Origin: Ruegeria sp. A3M17
Lineage (GTDB): Bacteria > Pseudomonadota > Alphaproteobacteria > Rhodobacterales > Rhodobacteraceae
DNA: 64,000 bases
Assembly: GCF_003318255.1 (NCBI RefSeq)
Contig: NZ_QOCF01000023.1
Coordinates: 1-64,000, forward strand
Reading direction: 5' to 3'
The notes beneath the pieces were generated by a model. The model was given only the letters and a program-made list of their open reading frames with translations, was not told where the DNA came from and searched no databases. Both the position numbers and the translations under genes were made by a program. The number at the start of each line of letters is the position of its first letter. Position 1 is the stretch's first letter. This document shows, piece after piece, positions 46,846 through 55,270 of this stretch.

Positions 46846-49089
46846 TCAACCCTGATTCCGCAACCACTCCATTACCGAGGATCGAACCGATTGGTCTCCA
46901 CGATGGCGGGCATCGGCGATGATCTTACGCAGTGACTGCAGATCGGCGCGCAACAGCACGCTTTTGACCGGGCCTATCGACGCCGGGCGCATTGACAAGG
47001 TCCGAATACCCATGGCTGCCAGACAAAGCGCCTCAACCGGTCGCCCGGCATCCTCGCCACAGAAAGACAACGGCGTGTTCGAGATATTGCAGCGTTCGAC
47101 AATCCGTTCGATGAAGGTCAGGAAACTGACATTCAGCGTGTCATAGCGTCGGCGCACCAGCTCGTTTTCGCGGTCAGCGGCAAAAAAGAACTGTTTCAGG
47201 TCGTTGCCCCCGATCGAGACGAAATCGACCTCGTCAAAGAACTTCTGCGGGGCAAAGGCGAGAGACGGCGTTTCCAGCATTGCGCCAACCTCGATCGATT
47301 CTGGCAGCACATGACCAAGGCGCTTTTCGCGTTCGATGGTCTTGTTCACTTCCCAACGTGCCTCACGGTATTCTTCGGCCTGCGCCACAAACGGGAACAT
47401 GATTGTCAAAGGCCGCCCATTGGCTGCACGCATCAACGCCTGCAACTGCATCCGCATCACGCCGCGTTTGTCCAGACCAACGCGAATAGCCCGCCAGCCC
47501 AGTGCGGGGTTGGGCTCTTCTACATGTTTCATATAGGGCAAAACTTTATCCGACCCGATATCCAGTGTGCGGAACACCACGCGCATGTCGCCAGCAGCAT
47601 CCATGACGCGCTGATATTGTGTCACAAGCTCGGACCGCTTGGGCATCTGGTTGCGGATCAGGAACTGAAGCTCGGTGCGGAACAGGCCCACACCCTCGGC
47701 CCCGGAATTGCCCAGCGACGGCAGATCCGCCATCAGGCCCGCGTTCATAACCAGATTGATCCGTTCACCATCGCGCGTCACTGTCGGAGTATCGCGGATC
47801 GAGGCATAGCGTTCCTGAGCTTTGGCCTGCATGGCGATTTTATCGCGAAACGCGGAGACAACTGTATCTTCCGGACGCAGTTGGACCATGCCCTGATCGC
47901 CATCAACCAGAATATGATCTCCGTTCAATGCCTCGGTCGTGATGTGCCCAACGTGAACCACCAGTGGAATTGCCAGGGCGCGAGCCACAATCGTGGCGTG
48001 GCTACCGACCGAGCCTTCCTCAAGAACGATCCCTTTCAACGAGCGACCATATTCCAACAGATCCCCAGGCCCGATATTTCGGGCAACCAGGATCGGATCG
48101 GGTGGCAAGTCGGCCCCGTTGGTGCCCCCCTGCCCGGTCAGGATACGCAGCAGCCGGTTGCTGAGGTCATCCAGATCTGCCAGCCGTTCACGCAGATAGG
48201 GGTCGGTGACCTGCCCCATGCGCGCCCGTGCCTGTGATTGCTCTTTCTCAACCGCCGCTTCGGCGCTAAGCCCCAGGGCAATATCCTCCTCCATCCGGCG
48301 CATCCAGCCTTTGGAATTGGCGAACATCCGATAGGCTTCCAGAACCTGCAATTGTTCCTTGTCACCGCCCTGCGAAATCTCAAGCATCTTGTCGACGCCC
48401 ACGCGCAGCTCATCCACGGCCTCGTTCAGACGTTCACGTTCGCGGTGGGGATCGTCGGCAATCGGGTTGGTGACGACAACACGGGGTTCATGCAACCAAA
48501 CATGCCCTTCGGCAGATCCTTCCTGTGCCGGCCCCCCCTCAAATTGCACCGATTGCTGGTGACGGGGTGAAAGCGCTGCGCCCTCGCCGACAAAGGCACC
48601 AAGCTCGGTCATCTCGGCCAGAACCATGGCGACCACTTCCAACGCATAGACCTCGTCAGCAGAATACACGCGCGCATCACGGGATTGCACGACCAGTACG
48701 CCCAGCTTTTCACCCAAACGCTGGATCGGCACCCCAATGAAGGACGAGAACCTCTCTTCGCCGGTTTCCGGCATGTACCGAAACCCTTTGGTCGAAGGCG
48801 CGTCGGCGGTGTTCACGACCTTGCCGGATTGCGCGACATGACCCACAAGGCCTTCACCCAACCGCATGCGTGTTTTGTGAACCGCCTCTGGCGACAATCC
48901 CTCGGTCGCGCAAAGCTCAAGGGTGTCGGCATCTCGGAACAGATAGATCGAGCACACCTCGGCCCGAATACTATCGGCAATCAGATGCGTGATCCGGTCA
49001 AGACGTTCCTGACCGGCGGCTTCGCTCGCCATCTCTTCGCGCAGCCGCCCCAGCAGCTTGCGGGATTCAGTTTCGGTGCCTTCCGCCAT
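46846..49089 (-). CDS. ptsP: Phosphoenolpyruvate-protein phosphotransferase PtsP (enzyme I-Ntr) with GAF domain
   Basis: PtsP starts the nitrogen-type phosphotransfer chain, passing phosphate from PEP to NPr. In 747 residues an N-terminal GAF sensor domain (about 20-165) precedes the EI-N domain. The phospho-histidine is His364 in GSVGSHATIVAR, and the C-terminal PEP-binding barrel carries RTELQFL, GGNDLKQF and the catalytic cysteine near 677 in SFCGEDAGRP. It lies 46 nt downstream of lysC, a pairing common in alphaproteobacteria. Confidence 0.96.
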   Translation of the reverse strand: MAEGTETESRKLLGRLREEMASEAAGQERLDRITHLIADSIRAEVCSIYLFRDADTLELCATEGLSPEAVHKTRMRLGEGLVGHVAQSGKVVNTADAPSTKGFRYMPETGEERFSSFIGVPIQRLGEKLGVLVVQSRDARVYSADEVYALEVVAMVLAEMTELGAFVGEGAALSPRHQQSVQFEGGPAQEGSAEGHVWLHEPRVVVTNPIADDPHRERERLNEAVDELRVGVDKMLEISQGGDKEQLQVLEAYRMFANSKGWMRRMEEDIALGLSAEAAVEKEQSQARARMGQVTDPYLRERLADLDDLSNRLLRILTGQGGTNGADLPPDPILVARNIGPGDLLEYGRSLKGIVLEEGSVGSHATIVARALAIPLVVHVGHITTEALNGDHILVDGDQGMVQLRPEDTVVSAFRDKIAMQAKAQERYASIRDTPTVTRDGERINLVMNAGLMADLPSLGNSGAEGVGLFRTELQFLIRNQMPKRSELVTQYQRVMDAAGDMRVVFRTLDIGSDKVLPYMKHVEEPNPALGWRAIRVGLDKRGVMRMQLQALMRAANGRPLTIMFPFVAQAEEYREARWEVNKTIEREKRLGHVLPESIEVGAMLETPSLAFAPQKFFDEVDFVSIGGNDLKQFFFAADRENELVRRRYDTLNVSFLTFIERIVERCNISNTPLSFCGEDAGRPVEALCLAAMGIRTLSMRPASIGPVKSVLLRADLQSLRKIIADARHRGDQSVRSSVMEWLRNQG

Positions 49090-49135
49090 ATCCCACCCAA
49101 ATTACGGAATCAGGCGAGACCTTTGGCTGAAATGC

Positions 49136-50374
49136 TCAGGCCGCCTTGTCCAATTCAAAGGCATCATGCAGTGCCTGAACAGCAAGTTCCATGTATTTCC
49201 TGTCGACTAGGACGGAAATTTTTATCTCAGAGGTTGTAATGACCTTGATATTGATCCCCTCATCCGAGAGTATCTTGAACATCTTGGCCGCCACGCCCGA
49301 CTGCGAGCGCATGCCGATCCCCACGACCGAGACCTTGCAGACATCCTGGTCTGCGACCAGTTCGGCATAGTTCAGCTCACCCGCATCCTTGATCGCCAGC
49401 AATGCCTGTTCGGCGCGCGCCACCTGATCGGTGGGGCAGGAAAAGGTCATGTCCGTGCGTCCCTCGTCCGAGATGTTCTGCACGATCATATCGACATTCA
49501 CGCCCGCATCGCTGAGCGCGGTAAAGATGATCGACGCGATGCCCGGGCGGTCAGCCACCGAGACAACAGTCATCTTGGCTTCGTCGCGGGAATAGGCCAC
49601 ACCGGCCACAACATTGGATTCCATGATATCCTCCTCATCGCAGACCAGCGTACCGGCCTCGTCGGATTGTTCTTCAAAACTAGAGAGAACGCGCAGTTTC
49701 ACCTTGTTCCGCATCGCCAATTCGACCGAGCGGGTCTGCAGCACTTTTGCCCCCAATGAGGCCAATTCCAGCATTTCCTCGAACGAAATGCGGTCCAGCT
49801 TGCGTGCCTTCTCGCAGATGCGCGGGTCGGTGGTATAGACACCGTCAACGTCCGTGTAGATGTCGCACCGCTCGGCACCGAAGGCGGCGGAAAATGCCAC
49901 GGCGGTGGTGTCCGACCCACCCCGGCCCAGGGTCGTGATACGGCCTTCGGGGCTAATGCCCTGGAACCCGGCGACAACGGCAACCTTCATGCCCTCACCA
50001 AACTTCTGGTTCAGGTTATCGGTCGGAATTTCTTCGATCCGGGCCTGGCTGTGGGCGCTGGTGGTCATCAGCGGAACCTGCCAGCCCTGCCAGCTGCGGG
50101 CCGGGACATCCATTTCCTGCAACGTCAACGCCATCAGGCCAGCGGTGATATTCTCGCCCGAGGACACGACGGCATCATATTCCCGCGCATCGTATAGCGG
50201 TGACGTCTCGTCGACCCAACCCACAAGCTCGTTTGTCTTGCCGGACATGGCCGAGACGATGACGATCACGTCATAGCCCTTTGCCACTTCGACGCCGATG
50301 CGCTTCGCTGCGCGGCGGATACGGTCAAGGTTGGCAACCGACGTGCCGCCAAATTTCATCACGAGTAAGGGCAT
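49136..50374 (-). CDS. lysC: Aspartate kinase
   Basis: LysC phosphorylates aspartate, the first step toward lysine, threonine and methionine. The 412 residues have the KFGGTS N-terminus (7-12), the SSGENITAGLMA block, GRGGSDTTA, and two C-terminal ACT domains (about 265-410, with VNVDMIVQNIS and INIKVITTSEIKISV) that sense feedback amino acids. The longer upstream reading is not used because MPLLVMKFGG is the conserved start. ptsP follows in the same direction. Confidence 0.97.
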   Translation of the reverse strand: MPLLVMKFGGTSVANLDRIRRAAKRIGVEVAKGYDVIVIVSAMSGKTNELVGWVDETSPLYDAREYDAVVSSGENITAGLMALTLQEMDVPARSWQGWQVPLMTTSAHSQARIEEIPTDNLNQKFGEGMKVAVVAGFQGISPEGRITTLGRGGSDTTAVAFSAAFGAERCDIYTDVDGVYTTDPRICEKARKLDRISFEEMLELASLGAKVLQTRSVELAMRNKVKLRVLSSFEEQSDEAGTLVCDEEDIMESNVVAGVAYSRDEAKMTVVSVADRPGIASIIFTALSDAGVNVDMIVQNISDEGRTDMTFSCPTDQVARAEQALLAIKDAGELNYAELVADQDVCKVSVVGIGMRSQSGVAAKMFKILSDEGINIKVITTSEIKISVLVDRKYMELAVQALHDAFELDKAA

Positions 50375-50539
50375 GGGGGCAAGTGTCTCCGCGCCTTGGA
50401 TTTCTGATCCCGTGCGTCTTATGCGAGGGGGGCCGCGAGGGCAAGAGTTCAAAACCGGTCGGATGGCCGCATCTGACCGCTTTACAACCGACACAGAGGC
50501 TGTCAGCCTGCATCCCGAAATTATTCCCAGAGGTTTTCC

Positions 50540-50893
50540 ATGTTCCGCGTTGCCGCAGTCTTCGCCCTTTTGTCTTCATCCGCCTTTGCGCAGGTCTCTA
50601 CGCTGGCTGCAACCGACGGCAAAAATGCTTTGGGAACGGTGCCCTGTGCCAAAGCCGGTGCGGCGCTAAGCAGCTGCCACGCCGAACTGCGCCACCATGA
50701 CGACGGGACCACGACCCTGGCAGTGGGACTGGGCGGCGCCGAAGTACGTAGCATCTATTTCACGGATGGCATCCCGACGTCTAGCAGCTCACCTGCCCGG
50801 ATCAGCCATGAAACACGGGGAGACTTGACGGTGGTCTTCATCGATCCAGATGAAGTTTACGAAATCCCCACGGCAGCGTTGAAACGTCAATAA
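50540..50893 (+). CDS. Small secreted protein of unknown function
   Basis: The 117-residue product has an N-terminal signal peptide (MFRVAAVFALLSSSAFAQ, probable cleavage after AFA) and a short mature domain with two cysteines (VPCAKAGAALSSCHAEL), likely a periplasmic disulfide, then a beta-rich C-terminal part. No family is recognised. AGAGG precedes the ATG. The 3' end overlaps the stop of the convergent SDR gene by 7 nt. Confidence 0.75.
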   Translation: MFRVAAVFALLSSSAFAQVSTLAATDGKNALGTVPCAKAGAALSSCHAELRHHDDGTTTLAVGLGGAEVRSIYFTDGIPTSSSSPARISHETRGDLTVVFIDPDEVYEIPTAALKRQ

Positions 50894-51525
50894 GCGTGCG
50901 GCTGACCGTCCCAGGTTTCAAAACACCCGGTTGTGGCAAGTGACAGTGCCCCAAAGCGGTCAAGCAGCCCGCCGGCAGCCTGATCAACAGTGATCTCAGC
51001 CTGAGCGCCCCCCATATCCGTCTGCACCCAACCCGGATGGTAGATGCCAACGGCGACTCCATCCGCGCGCAGATCCGCCGCCAGATTGCGCCCCAGATTC
51101 AGGGCCGCCGCTTTGGACGCGCGATAGATATAGCTGCCACCGGGCGCGCGCGTATGCGACGCCATCTGGGACGACAGGATCGCAACCCTGCCTTTCGCGG
51201 CCTGAAGATTGGGCAAAAGCGCCTGCACGGTCAGAAACACACCTGTCACATTGGTCGCAAAACTCTGCGCCCACATGTCGGCAGGATAGCCGTCTATGCC
51301 GTGACCTTTGTCCAGATAGACCCCGGCGTTGCAGATCAACAGATCAACCGGACGACCCGCAAGCCCTTCTGCCATAGAAGCCTGCTGCTTCGGGTCTGTC
51401 ACATCCAGTACAAGCTGGGCACTGGAATCCCGGGCGGTTCCGGTAACGTCATGGCCCTGCGCGCGATAACGATCTGCCAGAGCTTGGCCAATTCCGCGAT
51501 TGGCCCCCGTGATGACAATATGCAT
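50887..51525 (-). CDS. Short-chain dehydrogenase/reductase (SDR)
   Basis: This 212-residue NAD(P)-dependent oxidoreductase has TGANRGIG (6-13), CNAG (65-68), catalytic Ser119 and the YXXXK motif Tyr134/Lys138 (YRASK). It is shorter than most classical SDRs and close to the C-factor/carbonyl-reductase-like group. The substrate is unknown. It lies 3 nt downstream of the DUF1178 gene, so they form an operon. GC-rich, with no signal peptide. Confidence 0.9.
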   Translation of the reverse strand: MHIVITGANRGIGQALADRYRAQGHDVTGTARDSSAQLVLDVTDPKQQASMAEGLAGRPVDLLICNAGVYLDKGHGIDGYPADMWAQSFATNVTGVFLTVQALLPNLQAAKGRVAILSSQMASHTRAPGGSYIYRASKAAALNLGRNLAADLRADGVAVGIYHPGWVQTDMGGAQAEITVDQAAGGLLDRFGALSLATTGCFETWDGQPHAY

Positions 51526-51528
51526 GGG

Positions 51529-51972
51529 TCAGTTCGTTTTACGGGTGGGAAGAAATGGAAGCGGCGAAACCGGCACACCGTCTTCGATCAGCGCTTTGGC
51601 CTCGTCGGGCTTGGCTTCGCCATAAATCGCGCGTTCGGGCGCATCGCCCAAATGGATCTTACGCGCTTCTTTGGCAAAATCCTTACCGACATAGTCCGAG
51701 TTTTCCTCGACCTTGCGACGCAGATCGGCCAGCACCTTCTCGATATCTGGCGACGGGGTCGCGACATCCACCTGTTTGCTTTGTGGTTCAGTTGTCTGAG
51801 CATTGCGGGCCGGACGAACGCGAGGGGTCATGATAGCCTTATCTACTTGCGCGTCACCACACACAACGCAGGTCACCATACCTGCGGAGGCGAGTTTGTC
51901 GTAAGCGGCGGCCGATTGAAACCAACTGTCAAAAGTATGGTCGCGGCTGCATTTCAGCGAATATTGAATCAT
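51529..51972 (-). CDS. DUF1178 family protein
   Basis: The 147 residues begin MIQYSLKCSRDHTFDSWF, with Cys8 and a later CVVC pair (35-38) that probably form a zinc ribbon, as usual in DUF1178, an alphaproteobacterial family of unknown role. The C-terminal region EENSDYVGKDFAKEARKIH is the family hallmark. ATG 51972 is chosen over longer in-frame readings. It is followed 3 nt later by the SDR gene. Confidence 0.92.
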   Translation of the reverse strand: MIQYSLKCSRDHTFDSWFQSAAAYDKLASAGMVTCVVCGDAQVDKAIMTPRVRPARNAQTTEPQSKQVDVATPSPDIEKVLADLRRKVEENSDYVGKDFAKEARKIHLGDAPERAIYGEAKPDEAKALIEDGVPVSPLPFLPTRKTN

Positions 51973-52043
51973 GGTTCGTCCATTTTCCGGTAGCCAAATA
52001 GATACCGACAGACATGGCAAGATCAAGCCCTTCGAAAGGCGAG

Positions 52044-52508
52044 TCAGTGTAGATTCGGGCCAAGACTGCGTAACAAATGGGACAGTTCCGGCGATTTCAC
52101 CAGAGAGGCCGCCTTTTTGGGCGAAACCCACTTTCGCTTTCGTTGGGCCCGTTCAGGAAATTCAGGCGCAATCGACGTAACACAGAGGGGAAAGACATCC
52201 ACCAGACACACCACAGGGATCATACTGAAGCGGGATTTCAGGTATGTGAAACGGCCCATGGGCTTGTTTGCGCAATTTCCTTTAACCCCAGCCTCTTCCC
52301 AAGCTTCTCGTCTGGCGGTTTGCGACGGCGTCATATCCTCGATCAGCCAGCCCTTCGGTATGATCCAGCGTTTGGATTTGCGCGTTGTGATCAGCAAAAC
52401 CCTGAGTTTTCCGTGTTTGATGCGATAGCAAAGGGCCGCTGATTGATGCTTAAGCCGCAGGTGCCGTTCGCTTCCCTGCAGACACGTCGGTTGCCTCGCA
52501 CCGATCAC
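52044..52508 (-). CDS. Nudix hydrolase, DIPP-like
   Basis: The 154-residue Nudix enzyme carries an intact box, MTPSQTARREAWEEAGV, after WIIPKGWL, so the REUXEE arginine missing in the paralogue at 15299-15757 is present. The two share the SAALC start of the domain, the KGW motif and the late WVSPKKAASLV segment. A GTG start is used because AAGGTGG lies about seven bases upstream and no ATG gives the right N-terminus. It is 71 bp downstream of a divergently read region. The substrate is not known. Confidence 0.85.
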   Translation of the reverse strand: MIGARQPTCLQGSERHLRLKHQSAALCYRIKHGKLRVLLITTRKSKRWIIPKGWLIEDMTPSQTARREAWEEAGVKGNCANKPMGRFTYLKSRFSMIPVVCLVDVFPLCVTSIAPEFPERAQRKRKWVSPKKAASLVKSPELSHLLRSLGPNLH

Positions 52509-52632
52509 GTCGCACCACCTTTCAAACTGCTTTCATCCTCAATCGCCGACCTTTGAGGTTCTTATACATTTAGCGGTCGGCTGGGTTCAGAATACCATAT
52601 GGTGCGGTTTCTTCCAAGAGTTTAGACAGGCT

Positions 52633-53376
52633 TCAGACCCGAGCAGCCAGTTTCCGAACCAGATCTTCATGCGGGATATCGGCATCAATTGCCAGTCGCC
52701 GCAACCCAAAGTGAACTCGGGCCACCTGCTGATAGTACCGGGTGTAGACGTAGTTCGTACCACCCCCTGCGATCGCACCCAGGACCGGTATCGATTGCGC
52801 TGCCAGTTTCTGGCCCAGTACAATGGACAGTCGCGGCGCTACCGCTGCAATCAGCTTTTGCATCGCTGGGCCAGTCAACGTCAGGCGGACCGAAAAGAAG
52901 CCCAGATCTGCGCCATCGTCAAAAGACAGAGGTCCGGCTGCAGACAGGACCCGTACGCAATCAAATTTGACGCCTTCCTCGGACGGATCGAACCCTTCGC
53001 GGAACGCCGCACCCTGAATGGCACGCAATAGCATGGCCGTCGTAGCAGGCAATTCCATCAGTGCAGTCGACACGCCACCCATGCCACCGGCCGCCCCCAT
53101 CGCCGTTGCGACAGCGGTGTTGACCCACGGCTTTTGATCCGGAACAGCCCGGCGCGAACCCTCGGCTGCGTGCATCGCTAACCAAAGCGCCTGTTCCGTG
53201 GCCCCTGTCAACCCCTGCCGCACAGATGCAGGCAGTTGTTCCAGCAAGGATTCTGCCGAACCTCCCAAACTGTTCAACAGTTTAACGCCGGGACCTCCGG
53301 CTGTTCTGTAAAATTTGGCCAACCGATCCAATTCGGCTTCGGTATCCAGCTTTTCGACTAAAAGCACGTCCTGCAT
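52633..53376 (-). CDS. EcsC family protein
   Basis: EcsC proteins are predicted membrane-associated proteins of uncertain role, named after a Bacillus ABC-transporter operon. The 247 residues have two Gly/Ala-rich hydrophobic segments (GAAGGMGGVSTALMELPA and PVLGAIAGGGTNYVYTRYY) typical of the family, with the conserved pre-YYQQVARVHFGLRRLA C-terminus. GGAGGG lies five bases before ATG 53376, so longer in-frame starts are not used. The GNAT gene lies upstream in the same direction. Confidence 0.85.
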   Translation of the reverse strand: MQDVLLVEKLDTEAELDRLAKFYRTAGGPGVKLLNSLGGSAESLLEQLPASVRQGLTGATEQALWLAMHAAEGSRRAVPDQKPWVNTAVATAMGAAGGMGGVSTALMELPATTAMLLRAIQGAAFREGFDPSEEGVKFDCVRVLSAAGPLSFDDGADLGFFSVRLTLTGPAMQKLIAAVAPRLSIVLGQKLAAQSIPVLGAIAGGGTNYVYTRYYQQVARVHFGLRRLAIDADIPHEDLVRKLAARV

Positions 53377-53428
53377 ATAAGCCCTCCTGACGTTAAACAT
53401 CGGGGCTGAATGGCGGGGTTTCAATACC

Positions 53429-53923
53429 TCAGCGCGTCCAGCGGGTCACCTCGCCACGCACATTCAACCATTCACCAGGGCTCAATTCCGCGCCTAGGAC
53501 CCGGTCAGGGTTTGTTGGCGGGGGCATTTCCACACCGGAAAGTCGTGTGAACCCGAAACGCGCATAATAAGGCGCATCGCCCACCAGCATCGCCCTTTGC
53601 CAGCCTATTTCGCGACCGGCCTCAAGCCCCTGATGGATCAGGAATCCCCCCAGACCTTCGCCTTGATGGGTCGGGTGCACCGCCACGGGGCCCAGCAACA
53701 AAGCGTCGTGATCGCCCACATGCACGGGCCAGAAACGGATCGCCCCGGCCAGAATGCCCTGCCCGTCACGCGCAACAAGGGAAAGACCCGACACCGGCGG
53801 AACATCATCGCGCAGACGATACGAGGACAGCGCCTCACGCCCCGGCGCAAAGCACAGGTCGTAAAGTGCCTCGACCTCCCACCAATCATCCGGCTCTTCC
53901 GGCCTGATCACGAACTGCTGCAC
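53429..53923 (-). CDS. GNAT-family N-acetyltransferase
   Basis: The 164 residues follow the GNAT fold: an N-terminal strand-helix (FVIRPEEPDDWWEVEALYDLCF), a central strand AVHPTHQGEGLGGFLI with the acetyl-CoA loop QGEGLGG, and a C-terminal helix-strand. The layout resembles YhbS-type acetyltransferases. The acceptor is unknown. The same-strand EcsC gene follows after 52 bp and the flavin reductase gene diverges by 71 bp. Confidence 0.9.
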   Translation of the reverse strand: MQQFVIRPEEPDDWWEVEALYDLCFAPGREALSSYRLRDDVPPVSGLSLVARDGQGILAGAIRFWPVHVGDHDALLLGPVAVHPTHQGEGLGGFLIHQGLEAGREIGWQRAMLVGDAPYYARFGFTRLSGVEMPPPTNPDRVLGAELSPGEWLNVRGEVTRWTR

Positions 53924-53994
53924 CCTGCCCTCTTTTCCTAGCTGGCAATCGCCCTAGCACTTCGGTACGCCTTGGGCAAACGCTTGGAGACCAT

Positions 53995-54600
53995 ATGTTC
54001 TATCGCCCCGAAGACGGCCACGGCTTGCCGCACAATCCATTCAACGCCATTATCACGCCGCGGCCGATTGGCTGGATCTCGACACGTGACAAGGATGGCG
54101 TCAACAATCTGGCGCCCTATTCGTTTTTCAACGGGGTTGCATATACGCCGCCGCAGGTCATGTTCGCCTCAACCGGAACCAAACACGATCAGGACGGCAC
54201 AAAAGACAGCCTCGCCAATATCGAGGCCACCGGCGCGTTCTGCGTCAACGTTGTGGCCCATGCACACCGGGATGCGATGAACGCAAGCTCAGCTGGTCTT
54301 CCCAAGGACGTGGACGAATTCGGTCATGCCGGGCTTTCGCCGGTAGAATGCGAAACCATCCCCTGCGCCCGGATCGAAGGGGCACCAGCGGCGCTGGAAT
54401 GCAAGCTGACGCAGATCGTATCCTTGCCGGGCGAGGCCAATCGGGTGGTGTTCGGAGAAGTAACCGGCGTGCATCTGCGCGACGATTGTCTGAAGGACGG
54501 CGTGTTCGACGTCACAACATTCCAACCGCTGGCGCGGCTTGGATACCGGGACTATTCGGTGGTCACCGAGCTGTTCAGCCTTTCACGACCGGATGACTAA
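53995..54600 (+). CDS. Flavin reductase family protein (FMN-binding split barrel)
   Basis: The 201-residue protein shows the flavin-reductase-like start (PRPIGWISTRDKDGVNNLAPYSFFNGV) and the later CVNVVAHAHRDAMNASSA and GRV-type strands that bind FMN in this family. Such proteins reduce flavin with NAD(P)H for a monooxygenase partner or act as oxidoreductases themselves. No monooxygenase is adjacent. GGAG precedes the ATG, and the stop overlaps the start of the acetyltransferase gene (TAATG). Confidence 0.88.
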   Translation: MFYRPEDGHGLPHNPFNAIITPRPIGWISTRDKDGVNNLAPYSFFNGVAYTPPQVMFASTGTKHDQDGTKDSLANIEATGAFCVNVVAHAHRDAMNASSAGLPKDVDEFGHAGLSPVECETIPCARIEGAPAALECKLTQIVSLPGEANRVVFGEVTGVHLRDDCLKDGVFDVTTFQPLARLGYRDYSVVTELFSLSRPDD

Positions 54601-55241
54601 TGCCGCTTCCTGACCCCTTACGCAGATACCCGATCACGCTCCCTAATGGCTCTGATCACAAGGGCACGGTTTTCCTGTCTGAAGCGATTGACCATCCCAG
54701 GTTTAAGGCCGGAGCTTTCAGCTATGCTTCGGATTTTGATGCGCCAGAGGATTGGGCCTCGCGCCTTGCCCCCTACCTGTTTCCGTTTTCGCAAGAAAAG
54801 CTGGTGCTGGGGAAGTTCTGCCAGATCGCCCATGGCGTACGTTTCCTCACATCATCGGCCAATCATTCAATGGATGGATTGACGTGCTTTCCGTTTCCAG
54901 TGTTTGACCCGGACGGAATGACCGGGTTTCAGCCGGACACGCGCGACACTCTCATCGGCCACGATGTCTGGATTGGCTATGGTGCAATGATCCTGCCCGG
55001 TGCGCAGATCGGTTCGGGGGCAATTATTGGTGCCGGGTCTGTTGTTCGCGGAAACGTACCGCCCTATGCGATCATTACCGGAAACCTTGCCGAAGTGCGG
55101 CGGTTCCGGTTCGAAAAGGACACCATCGATCGGCTTTTAACACTGAACTGGTGGGATTGGCCCGCCGAGAAGATCGCCGAAGCCGAAGAGGCGCTTCTGT
55201 CCGGTAATATTGAAGAATTGGAACGGATTGCTCCAAAGTAA
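54600..55241 (+). CDS. CatB-related O-acetyltransferase (hexapeptide repeat)
   Basis: The 213 residues form a left-handed beta-helix acyltransferase: hexapeptide repeats around residues 65-165 (VLGKFCQIAHGVRFL, IGHDVWIGYGAMILPGAQIG, IIGAGSVV) with the conserved SANHSMDG and a C-terminal helical cap (WWDWPAEKIAEAE). The group includes Vat/Xat xenobiotic acetyltransferases and many housekeeping transferases, so no resistance claim is made. It is translationally coupled to the flavin reductase gene. Confidence 0.88.
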   Translation: MPLPDPLRRYPITLPNGSDHKGTVFLSEAIDHPRFKAGAFSYASDFDAPEDWASRLAPYLFPFSQEKLVLGKFCQIAHGVRFLTSSANHSMDGLTCFPFPVFDPDGMTGFQPDTRDTLIGHDVWIGYGAMILPGAQIGSGAIIGAGSVVRGNVPPYAIITGNLAEVRRFRFEKDTIDRLLTLNWWDWPAEKIAEAEEALLSGNIEELERIAPK

Positions 55242-55268
55242 AAGGCGGCCGAAGTGGCCGCCTTTTAC
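55238..55268. terminator. Bidirectional terminator, perfect 13-bp hairpin
   Basis: GTAAAAGGCGGCC at 55238-55250 pairs perfectly with GGCCGCCTTTTAC at 55256-55268 across GAAGT. AAAA/TTTT stretches at the stem base serve both strands, which suits its place between the convergent acetyltransferase and SulP genes (stop codons at 55241 and 55271). Confidence 0.85.
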
Positions 55269-55270
55269 AA

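Noticed and set aside
54600-55241. Antibiotic resistance label for the CatB-like acetyltransferase
   Set aside because: The hexapeptide-repeat family is broad. Nothing in the sequence or neighbourhood points to chloramphenicol or streptogramin as substrate.
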